Shown: positions 8,944 through 15,745 of the stretch, one piece after another
Layout of the letters: each line of letters starts with the position of its first letter
Numbering within the stretch: the stretch's first letter is position 1
NCBI GenBank assembly: GCA_016218685.1
Contig: JACRDD010000019.1
Location: 62,001-126,000, forward strand
DNA length: 64,000 nt
Source of the DNA: Desulfobacterales bacterium
Lineage (GTDB): Bacteria; Desulfobacterota; Desulfobacteria; Desulfobacterales; Desulfosarcinaceae
Direction: 5' to 3'
The notes under the pieces: model-generated
What the model saw: only the letters and a program-made list of their open reading frames with translations
Database searches by the model: none
Told to the model about the DNA's origin: nothing
Program-made: the position numbers and the translations under genes

Positions 8944-9453
8944 CTACATCAAGTAGTAAACAATCGCGCTGAAGATCGCAAACATCATCCACATGAAGTG
9001 CGCAACCGTTCCCTTGGCCAGCGGGTGAAAACGGGCATCCGGCCGCGCATGGCCATCGGCACATACGTAATGGCCCGGTCGCTCCCGTCGTACCGGTGCC
9101 GCGCAAAAGCCATCCGCCGATTCCGCCCGGCAGGCACAGGTCATGCGTCGGCCAAGCAACCGGCAGATGCCATTGTAGATCCAGTTCCAGACGATGGCAA
9201 TGCCCATGAGGCTCAGCAGGCCCATCAACAGGTGACGGTTGGTGAAACCGACCGCGGCCAGTTGATCGCCGATCCGTTCCGGCCGCAAGGGACCTTCTAC
9301 AGTGCCGAAAAGCCCCAGGTAGTACAATCCGAAGCTGGCGCCCATGACGATCATGGTCCATCCGAAGTTCTGCATGCGGTTTTGGACAAAGCCGCGGCGA
9401 AAGGCATGGTTGGAGCTGGTGACAGTGGATGTATTCATCTTCTTTGCTTTCAT
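8944..9453 (-). CDS. Small Cys-rich membrane protein next to a TauE exporter
   Basis: A 169-residue protein with three likely membrane segments (about 32-50, 75-92 and 148-168). A hydrophilic stretch after segment 2 holds four Cys (CAC, FC and VC, about residues 105-130) plus His residues, suggesting a metal or redox site. I do not recognise the family. It follows the TauE/SafE gene and a 12-bp GC hairpin, so it is probably a companion of the exporter. The first ATG (9453) has only a weak purine stretch upstream; an ATG five codons later is equally possible. Confidence 0.75.
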   Translation of the reverse strand: MKAKKMNTSTVTSSNHAFRRGFVQNRMQNFGWTMIVMGASFGLYYLGLFGTVEGPLRPERIGDQLAAVGFTNRHLLMGLLSLMGIAIVWNWIYNGICRLLGRRMTCACRAESADGFCAAPVRRERPGHYVCADGHARPDARFHPLAKGTVAHFMWMMFAIFSAIVYYLM

Positions 9454-9472
9454 ATTTCAATCTTTGCGTTTG

Positions 9473-9502
9473 GGCCGGGCCCCGCATTGACGGGGCCCGG
9501 CC
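9473..9502 (-). other. Strong intercistronic hairpin
   Basis: A perfect 12-bp GC inverted repeat (GGCCGGGCCCCG and its complement) around the loop CATTGA lies between the TauE gene and the membrane protein gene, 20 bases before the latter's start. No U-run follows. It probably stabilises the upstream mRNA or attenuates the downstream gene. Confidence 0.6.
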
Positions 9503-9547
9503 ACCGGAGGAGATCCGCGTTGGGGCACGCGGTTCACACTGCTTTGA

Positions 9548-10588
9548 TCAGCCGGCCAGACGTTTGACAACATCCGGAACCAGTTTCCAGAAAGCATATG
9601 CCGTCAGGCACAGGCAGTAGGCCGGCACGACCACTTTCCAAATTTTTTCCGGGAACACACGGGTCATGTAAGGCGCGGCCACGGCCGAGAACATGGTGGC
9701 CAGCATGAAGCTCGGCAGCAGGATGTAGTCGATGGTGACGCCGCTGCCCAGCATGAGCAACCAGGTAACCACCGAGCAGGTGCTGACCGAACCTTCGCTG
9801 ATGGCGGTAACAGCCATCATGCTTTTCACGGGCACGCCGGCCATCAGACCGCCGATGGTCACTACCGGTCCGTAACCGCCGCCGCCGACGCCTTTGTTAA
9901 AACCAGCCAGCGAGGCCCAAAAGACCATCTTGCCGGGTTTGTAAGGCCGCTCCTTCTTGGACTGGAACAGCGAGGTGACACCCATCATGAGCAGTAAAAC
10001 CGCCACATAGGCTTTGATCCAGATCTTATCGACCTCGAAGATCTTATAGACGCCCACGATGGCCAGGACATTGAAAATCACGCCGCTGATGACGATGATA
10101 ATGGCCAGTTTGATAGTCTCGCTCATGGGTTTGAGCTTCCACTCCACATTCTGGAACTCGCGATGCAGGAAGGCACCCACCAGGCCGGCGGCGCCCTGCT
10201 GGATCATAACCACCGGTACGATCTGTTTGGGATCGAAGCCGATCATGAGCAACAGCGGGGTCAGGGCCGTGCCGAAGCCCATGCCGGCCGAGGCGTCCAT
10301 GAATTCGAAAAAGGCCGCCAGGAGCACGACGCTCCAGACGATGGACCATTGGTTGCCCAACAGGCCATGATCCACGACGTACTTGGAGGGCATGCGCACG
10401 GTGGCCTCAAAGGGATTGCCGGCCAACCAGGTACCCACCAGAAAGAGAATGAAGAAGACGACGACACCTACCACGGCTGCCTTCACATGCTGCCAATTAG
10501 GGACCAGGCGTTCCATGATGGTCCTTTGATCCAACTCCTTGGCCACTTCCCAGCCCAGTTTTTTCTCTTCCACTTTCACGTTTGACAT
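9548..10588 (-). CDS. TauE/SafE family anion exporter (first copy)
   Basis: A 346-residue polytopic membrane protein with about eight hydrophobic segments and the family-typical small-residue motifs (GMGFGTALTPLLL, GGYGPVVTIGGLMAG). The family exports sulfite, sulfoacetate or other small organic anions; the substrate here is unproved. The ATG at 10588 follows AGGAGGT by 7 bases, and the 50 in-frame codons upstream look non-coding. A hydrophilic N-terminal tail of about 40 residues precedes the first membrane helix (about 41-61). It begins a minus-strand operon that continues with the Cys-rich membrane protein and the receiver-CBS gene. A sigma-54-like promoter lies about 105 bases upstream. 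Confidence 0.9.
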   Translation of the reverse strand: MSNVKVEEKKLGWEVAKELDQRTIMERLVPNWQHVKAAVVGVVVFFILFLVGTWLAGNPFEATVRMPSKYVVDHGLLGNQWSIVWSVVLLAAFFEFMDASAGMGFGTALTPLLLMIGFDPKQIVPVVMIQQGAAGLVGAFLHREFQNVEWKLKPMSETIKLAIIIVISGVIFNVLAIVGVYKIFEVDKIWIKAYVAVLLLMMGVTSLFQSKKERPYKPGKMVFWASLAGFNKGVGGGGYGPVVTIGGLMAGVPVKSMMAVTAISEGSVSTCSVVTWLLMLGSGVTIDYILLPSFMLATMFSAVAAPYMTRVFPEKIWKVVVPAYCLCLTAYAFWKLVPDVVKRLAG

Positions 10589-10693
10589 ACAAGACCTCCT
10601 TTGGAATGACCGATTGTCTATGTCTAAATACCTTTTCTTCCGAATCGCATCGCGATAGCGTTTTTCCACGCTTGAATCGCCTGCCCAGGTAAT

Positions 10694-10709
10694 AACAAAA
10701 GACATGCCA
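10694..10709 (-). promoter_or_regulatory. Putative sigma-54 promoter for the TauE operon
   Basis: The minus strand reads TGGCATG-N4-TTGTT: a good -24 element and a -12 element with GT instead of GC. It is about 105 bases upstream of the TauE start. Confidence 0.45.
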
Positions 10710-10710
10710 A

Positions 10711-10726
10711 TCCGTCGAAAGACGGA
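10711..10726. promoter_or_regulatory. Perfect 16-bp dyad beside the TauE promoter
   Basis: TCCGTC-GAAA-GACGGA is a perfect 6-bp inverted repeat directly abutting the -24 element. It could be an operator, or as rightward RNA a GNRA-capped hairpin. Confidence 0.4.
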
Positions 10727-11008
10727 GAATAGATGCAAAAGCCCGGAATACCATCGAATTAAGTTTCAAGCAGTGTTTTTCGGGGTGTGGCCGTCTCCCA
10801 AGCGACACCCAGTGGTGGACATTTCCAAGGGCGCATGACTTCTGGGGGAAGACACAGGGACCAGGGCATGGCCAGGAGTACCCTAAAATGGTCTAATTTT
10901 TTCGAGACGCCGCAATATGCCGCCTTTCGTTGAAAGCCTATGGATTCGCCGCGAGGTGAAGAGTGCCGGTGGTTGGAGATCCCGGTGGTGGAAAGGAGAT
11001 AACAATTC

Positions 11009-11024
11009 TGGCATTTACATTGCA
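11009..11024 (+). promoter_or_regulatory. Sigma-54 promoter for the CBS gene
   Basis: TGGCATT-N4-TTGCA has the exact GG-N10-GC spacing and near-consensus sequence. It lies 58 bases upstream of the CBS gene start. Confidence 0.65.
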
Positions 11025-11081
11025 GTGGGAGCAATTAAGCCTGAAGTGCCCCAATCCCGGGGGAAACTCCCGAGAGGAACC

Positions 11082-11345
11082 ATGAAACTGACGCAAAGCA
11101 AGAAGGTGGGAGAAATCGTGCGACCTTTGGCGGAGGGAATTCCGCCGACGCCTTGCGTCGGCATGTCCGACCCGATCATGCGCGCCATCGAATTGATGCT
11201 TAAAAACGACATATCCCGCATCGCCGTTACCGGCTGCCAGGGGCTCATCGGATACATCCGCCTCGAAGACGCTTTAGGCCACCTGGGATTGCGCCTGCCC
11301 ACGCCGGCCGCTCCCAAGCCGGATTATCTCAAGAATGAGCAGTAA
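11082..11345 (+). CDS. Small CBS-domain protein
   Basis: An 87-residue protein that is essentially one CBS motif (PTPCVGMSDPIMRAIELM ... IGYIRLEDALGHLG). Functional CBS modules are pairs, so it presumably dimerises or joins another CBS protein such as those at 8019 or 39884. The ATG at 11082 has AGAGGAA 5 bases upstream; the longer frame from 10917 runs through the sigma-54 promoter and is unlikely. The DUF1232 gene follows on the same strand. Confidence 0.75.
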   Translation: MKLTQSKKVGEIVRPLAEGIPPTPCVGMSDPIMRAIELMLKNDISRIAVTGCQGLIGYIRLEDALGHLGLRLPTPAAPKPDYLKNEQ

Positions 11346-11428
11346 CCCGGTATTCGGGCAAATCCGGATTCATGCTTTTCCTTCGCTGATCATAAAAGCA
11401 GTCTTGCCAAACAAAGGAATTGAACGAG

Positions 11429-11818
11429 ATGTCATTGGTCTTAAAACTGAAACAGCGAGCGCGCCGGCTCAAGGCAGAGACATTCGCCCTGTACCTTGCC
11501 GTGCGGGATCCTCGAACGCCCTGGTATGCGAAGCTCCTTGTGGCCGGCATCGTTGCGTATGCCTTTAGCCCTATCGATCTTATTCCCGATTTTGTCCCAA
11601 TTCTCGGCTACCTGGATGACCTTATCCTAATCCCCTTGGGGGTTACCCTGGCCATCAAATTGGTCCCCCATACCGTGTTGACCGAATGCCGTGCGCGGGC
11701 GGCGGAAGCCGCGCACAATGGAAAGCCTGTGAGTCGGATTGCGGGGGGAATAATTATCTTCATCTGGCTGGCCTTCACGGGAGTTTGCTTCGGATGGGCC
11801 TACAAAAGATTCATGTAA
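11429..11818 (+). CDS. YkvA/DUF1232 family membrane protein
   Basis: A 129-residue protein with the DUF1232 signature SPIDLIPDFVPILGYLDDLILIP (about residues 48-70) and a C-terminal membrane helix (about 103-123). The family is widespread and its role is unknown. The ATG at 11429 has AAGGA 10 bases upstream, which fits better than the in-frame TTG at 11420, nearly on top of that site. It lies 83 bases after the CBS gene and converges with the activator gene. Confidence 0.85.
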   Translation: MSLVLKLKQRARRLKAETFALYLAVRDPRTPWYAKLLVAGIVAYAFSPIDLIPDFVPILGYLDDLILIPLGVTLAIKLVPHTVLTECRARAAEAAHNGKPVSRIAGGIIIFIWLAFTGVCFGWAYKRFM

Positions 11819-11848
11819 GCCCTTCCCGAAGAAAACAGGCCCGATCTT

Positions 11849-13255
11849 TTATCGCTCGTCCTTTTGTTTGTATCCGTCCGCTTCGATGCCGGCCTCTTTC
11901 ATCAGGCGATGAAAGTACTGCCGCTGGATGCCGGCTTGTTCGGCGGCCCGGCTGACGTTGCCGTGGTTGGCCTGCAGGAGGGATTGCACATACTGCCGGT
12001 GAAACTGTTCGGTCATGCGGTCCTTGGCATCTTTAAAGGGCAGTTGGGCCAGTTCGTCGTCGGGCTCGGCTTCGCAGCGCTTTTGAGCGTCTTCCAGGAA
12101 AAGATCGCGCACGCGCAGCATGTCACCGCGGCAGAAGATCACGCCGCGTTCGATGACATTCTCCAGTTCGCGCACGTTGCCCGGAAAATCTTGAGCCATC
12201 AACGCCTTGAGCGCATTGGGCGAGATGTCACGGATCTCTTTCTGGTTTAGACGCGCATATTTTTCCAGGAAATGGTAGCTCAACAATTGAATGTCCTGTG
12301 GACGTGCCTTGAGCGGCGGCAGTTCGAAGCGAATGACGTTGAGCCGGTAGTAAAGATCTTCCCGGAAGCGCTTGGCCTCCATATCGGCTTTGAGATCGTG
12401 GTTGGTGGCGGCGATAAAACGCAGGTCGGCCTTGCGCGTGGTGACGCTGCCCACCGGCTTGTATTCGCCTTCTTGGAGCAGTCGCAACAGCTTGGTTTGC
12501 AGGGTGGGGCTCAGGTCCCCGATCTCATCTAAGAATAAAGTACTTTCGTGCGCTTCTTCCACCAGTCCTTTTTTGTCCTGCCAGGCGCCGGTAAAAGCAC
12601 CCTTCAGATGCCCGAACAGCTCGCTTTCCAGAACATGCTCGGGAATGGCCGTACAGTTGATGGTCACCATCTTGCGCTGACCGCGTCGGCTGTGCTCGTG
12701 AATGGCCCGGGCCACCAGCTCCTTGCCGGTTCCGCTGGGCCCGGTGATGAGCACGGTGGCCATGGTGGGCGCCACCTGGCGGATGCGCTCGAAAATCGAC
12801 TGCATCGACGGGCTGGCCCCCACCAGGGCGGCGAATCCCTTCTTCTCGGCCAGGGCATCGCGCAGGGCCTGGTTCTCCCGCAGAATCGACTGCCACTGCA
12901 TTACCTTTTCCACCGTCATCAGGATGCGCTCGCGGCGGAAGGGTTTGGTGATGTAGTCATAGGCGCCCTTGCGCGTGGCTTCCACGGCGGTTTCGATGGT
13001 GGCAAAAGCCGTCATGATGACCACCGCCACATCAGCCCGGATCTGTTTGACAGCCTCCAGGAAGCGGATGCCGTCCATCTTGGCCATCTTCAGGTCGGTG
13101 ATCACCATATCAAAGGGGGATTGACTGAAGAGCGCCAGGGCTTTCTGGGAATCCGGCTCGGTGACGACTTCGTGCGTCGTCTCCTCGTTGAGGATGCGCT
13201 TTAAAAGCAGCAGCATATCGGCTTCGTCGTCGACGATCAGGATGCGACCCGCCAT
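11849..13255 (-). CDS. NtrC-family sigma-54 activator (receiver-AAA+-HTH)
   Basis: A 468-residue transcription activator. The receiver (1-120) carries Asp9-Asp10, phospho-acceptor Asp53 and Lys in ITKP. The AAA+ domain (about 140-365) has the Walker A GPSGTGKE, the GAFTGA loop (219-224) that contacts sigma-54, and LFLDEIGDL. The C-terminus has a Fis-type helix-turn-helix (NHGNVSRAAEQAGIQRQYFHRL). It should activate sigma-54 promoters when phosphorylated. Its start overlaps the end of the upstream kinase gene by 19 bases, indicating a co-translated pair. Given the many sigma-54-like promoters nearby, local control is likely. Confidence 0.95.
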   Translation of the reverse strand: MAGRILIVDDEADMLLLLKRILNEETTHEVVTEPDSQKALALFSQSPFDMVITDLKMAKMDGIRFLEAVKQIRADVAVVIMTAFATIETAVEATRKGAYDYITKPFRRERILMTVEKVMQWQSILRENQALRDALAEKKGFAALVGASPSMQSIFERIRQVAPTMATVLITGPSGTGKELVARAIHEHSRRGQRKMVTINCTAIPEHVLESELFGHLKGAFTGAWQDKKGLVEEAHESTLFLDEIGDLSPTLQTKLLRLLQEGEYKPVGSVTTRKADLRFIAATNHDLKADMEAKRFREDLYYRLNVIRFELPPLKARPQDIQLLSYHFLEKYARLNQKEIRDISPNALKALMAQDFPGNVRELENVIERGVIFCRGDMLRVRDLFLEDAQKRCEAEPDDELAQLPFKDAKDRMTEQFHRQYVQSLLQANHGNVSRAAEQAGIQRQYFHRLMKEAGIEADGYKQKDER

Positions 13256-15402
13256 TTTTCTTCTCCTGCATACACCGGCAGTTCCACCGTGAAGGTCGTT
13301 CCCTTGGGCTTGTCCACGCCGTCGTGAACCTGACTTTCACAGGTAATGGTGCCGCCGAATTTATTGATGATGCCGTAACTGACGAACAATCCCAGGCCGG
13401 TGCCTTCGCCTTCGGGCTTGGTGGTGAAGAACGGCTCGAAGATATGGTCGAGGTGTTCGGGAGCGATGCCCGTGCCTTGGTCCTGGAGTTGGACCGCCAC
13501 CCGCTGACTGCCGGCCATCGAGCCGGTGCGAATGGTAAGCAGGCCGCCATCGGGCATGGCCGCGGCCGCGTTGTTGATCAGGTTCAAAAAGACCTGCTGC
13601 AACTGCCGGTCGTCGCCCTGCACCCGGGGAAGGCGCTCGGCGAATTGGGTGCATAACTCGATGCCTTTCATCTCCAGACTGTGCTGGACCACCTTGATGA
13701 TCTCGCCCAGGCATTCATTCAGATCGGTATCCGTGGTCTTCTCCTGACCCACGCGGGCGAAGCTGAGCAGGTTTTCCACGATCTGCTTGCATTGCAGTCC
13801 TTGGCGCTCGATGATCTTCAGATCCTCGTACTCCTGGCTGCCGGGCGTCTTCTTGCGAACCAGCAAATCGCAAAAACCCAGCATGACGCCCAAGGGGTTG
13901 TTGATCTCATGGGCCACGCCGGCCGCCAGAGTACCCATGGAAGCCAGCTTTTCGGCGTTGATCAGGAAGCGTTCCAGGCGCTTGTTTTCGGTGATATCCC
14001 GGGCGATGCAGAGTACGGCGCCCATCTGCCCGGCCTCGTTTTTCAAGGGCATGAAGTTGGCGCTGATCCAGAGGGGCGTCTCGCCCACAGTCAGCTCGAA
14101 CTCGTCGCGCACGCTCTTGCCGGTTGCGTAAACGCTTCGAACGATTTTAATCTGCCGCGCCGCGATTTCTGGCGTGAAAAGGTGAGCGAGCCCCTGGCCC
14201 ACGAACTCTTCGGGCGTGCCGCCGAAACTGGCGGCCGTAAAGCTGTTGACCGACAGCAGGCGACCCTGGTCGTCCACGGTGAAGATAAAGTCCTCGGCGC
14301 TTTCCACCAGGCTGCGGTAATTCTCCTCGGAACGCTTCAGGGCCTGGGTTCTCGCCGCCACGAGGTATTCCAGTCGTCGGGACCAGCGGATTTGAAAATA
14401 CAAAATGATGCCGCCGGCCGCTACAACGATGAGCAGCACGAGCACCTGCAGAACTGTTTGAAGACGATGGATCGTGGCCAGGCCCGCCTCGATTTCAAAG
14501 ACCGGTGCCACCACGGCCACCGACCAGTTCTGGGGGGGATGGTCGGAAATCTTGATGGGCGTGTAGGCGATCAACTTTTGAATTTCGCCGGTGATACCCC
14601 GGTGCCAGGTGGACATGTAAGCACCGAATCCTTCCCGGCCTTTTAGCATGCCCTCGCGCTGGATTCGGTTGATTTGTACGAAAGATTGGCTCTTGAAGGC
14701 ATCGCCCCGGGCGCTGAAGGCATCCTTGCCCACATAGTCGGTATAAGGATGATGCAAAAAAATGCCGTTTTGGTCGATGATCCAGGCATAACCGGTGCTC
14801 CCGGAACGGACCTCCTTGATGGCACCGCCCACGAACCAGCCGATGTGCAAATGGAAGACAATCGCCCAGGAAGCGTCCGCGGCAAGGGGCATGGCCATTT
14901 TCAACATCGGCTCGGCATTCTCTACATAGGGTTGCGACACCCAGGCCGCATTCTCTTCGGTCCAGGATTTTTCGGCCAGGGCCTCTTGCCAGGGGCGAAC
15001 GTCCAATGACTCAGCGGGAAGACGCGTGTAAGGGATATGCATATAGGATTGCCCGTTGCGCAAGTCGAGCAGCTCTATCTTGACCACCCCACTTTCCAAG
15101 CTCCTCTTGAAGGCCTCCCTCATTTCCGGCGATAGCGTTTTGGACGAGACCGCTTCCGGACGAAGGATCCGGGCCAGGGTCGCAATCTCCCGATTGAGCA
15201 GGCGCAGCTCTCTTTCGATATGGGCGCGGATGGAGCGGGCAACCACGAGTTGTTCCTCGTTGAATCGGTCGGCCACCACGGCGCGGGTTTCCCGCCCGGC
15301 CCACAGGCTGATGCTCAGGGCCATGATGAGCATCACGGCGGCGATCGCGCAGATGATCAGAATCATTCTCTTCTTCGGTTTGTGATCTTCCATTGCATCC
15401 AT
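13237..15402 (-). CDS. Cache- and PAS-domain sensor histidine kinase, partner of the activator
   Basis: A 721-residue membrane kinase: membrane helix (about 12-33), periplasmic double-Cache-like sensor (about 40-310, with [20 protein letters not shown]), second helix (about 325-348), PAS domain (about 365-480), HisKA with His498 (GVAHEINNP) and HATPase ([19 protein letters not shown]). It is the cognate kinase of the NtrC-type regulator that overlaps its end. The ATG at 15402 is followed three codons later by another ATG. The longer frame to 15612 would place the sigma-54 promoter inside the gene, so it was rejected. The ligand is unknown. Confidence 0.92.
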   Translation of the reverse strand: MDAMEDHKPKKRMILIICAIAAVMLIMALSISLWAGRETRAVVADRFNEEQLVVARSIRAHIERELRLLNREIATLARILRPEAVSSKTLSPEMREAFKRSLESGVVKIELLDLRNGQSYMHIPYTRLPAESLDVRPWQEALAEKSWTEENAAWVSQPYVENAEPMLKMAMPLAADASWAIVFHLHIGWFVGGAIKEVRSGSTGYAWIIDQNGIFLHHPYTDYVGKDAFSARGDAFKSQSFVQINRIQREGMLKGREGFGAYMSTWHRGITGEIQKLIAYTPIKISDHPPQNWSVAVVAPVFEIEAGLATIHRLQTVLQVLVLLIVVAAGGIILYFQIRWSRRLEYLVAARTQALKRSEENYRSLVESAEDFIFTVDDQGRLLSVNSFTAASFGGTPEEFVGQGLAHLFTPEIAARQIKIVRSVYATGKSVRDEFELTVGETPLWISANFMPLKNEAGQMGAVLCIARDITENKRLERFLINAEKLASMGTLAAGVAHEINNPLGVMLGFCDLLVRKKTPGSQEYEDLKIIERQGLQCKQIVENLLSFARVGQEKTTDTDLNECLGEIIKVVQHSLEMKGIELCTQFAERLPRVQGDDRQLQQVFLNLINNAAAAMPDGGLLTIRTGSMAGSQRVAVQLQDQGTGIAPEHLDHIFEPFFTTKPEGEGTGLGLFVSYGIINKFGGTITCESQVHDGVDKPKGTTFTVELPVYAGEEKWRVAS

Positions 15403-15438
15403 GATCCCGATTGCATCTCGACCTTTCCGCGACAATAA

Positions 15439-15454
15439 AGCAAGGATCGGGCCA
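15439..15454 (-). promoter_or_regulatory. Sigma-54 promoter for the kinase-activator operon
   Basis: The minus strand reads TGGCCCG-N4-TTGCT with exact GG-N10-GC spacing, 37 bases before the kinase start. Confidence 0.65.
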
Positions 15455-15534
15455 AGCGCCCGTGGCCTATTCTTTCCCTGGAAATACTTCCCAATCCGCC
15501 CATGGCCGTGGCGGCAGGAGGAATTTTCCGGGCT

Positions 15535-15550
15535 TGGCCTGTTTTTTGCC
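15535..15550 (+). promoter_or_regulatory. Sigma-54 promoter upstream of PEP-synthase-like gene 1
   Basis: TGGCCTG-N4-TTGCC with exact GG-N10-GC spacing. It is 195 bases upstream of the start codon, implying a leader of about 185 bases. Confidence 0.6.
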
Positions 15551-15745
15551 TTTGGTGTAAAGGGGTTTACGAGGGTGCCGCTTGTGAAATACGTGAGTCC
15601 GACCGCTCGCAAACCGGATTATCTTTTGACAATGGGATCCTTTTGATTCATGGAACCATGGCAAGATCCCAGGCGCCTGCCCTGAAGTGTAAAGCCTTCT
15701 GACAGGCCGTAAAATATCGAATCAGCCCAGTCCGGATGCGCATAG

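Larger units (their letters stand above)
10589..11081. other. Divergent regulatory region, no gene
   Basis: This gap separates the TauE operon (leftward) from the CBS gene (rightward). It holds a leftward and a rightward sigma-54-like promoter and a 16-bp dyad, listed separately. The open frames in it have no ribosome site or recognisable protein. Confidence 0.6.
15403..15745. other. Divergent regulatory region with two sigma-54 promoters, no gene
   Basis: It separates the leftward kinase-activator pair from the rightward PEP-synthase-like gene. Back-to-back sigma-54 promoters lie 80 bases apart. The 195 bases between the rightward promoter and the PEP-like gene form a long leader in which I see no gene and no clear riboswitch. 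Confidence 0.6.

Noticed and set aside
10690..10790. Possible c-di-GMP-I (GEMM) riboswitch in the rightward strand, with a GAAA-capped stem followed by ATGCAAAAGCC
   Set aside because: Spacing between the capped stem and the second motif is about 7 bases too long and the GGCAAACC part is absent. It lies about 290 bases before the next gene and overlaps a leftward promoter.
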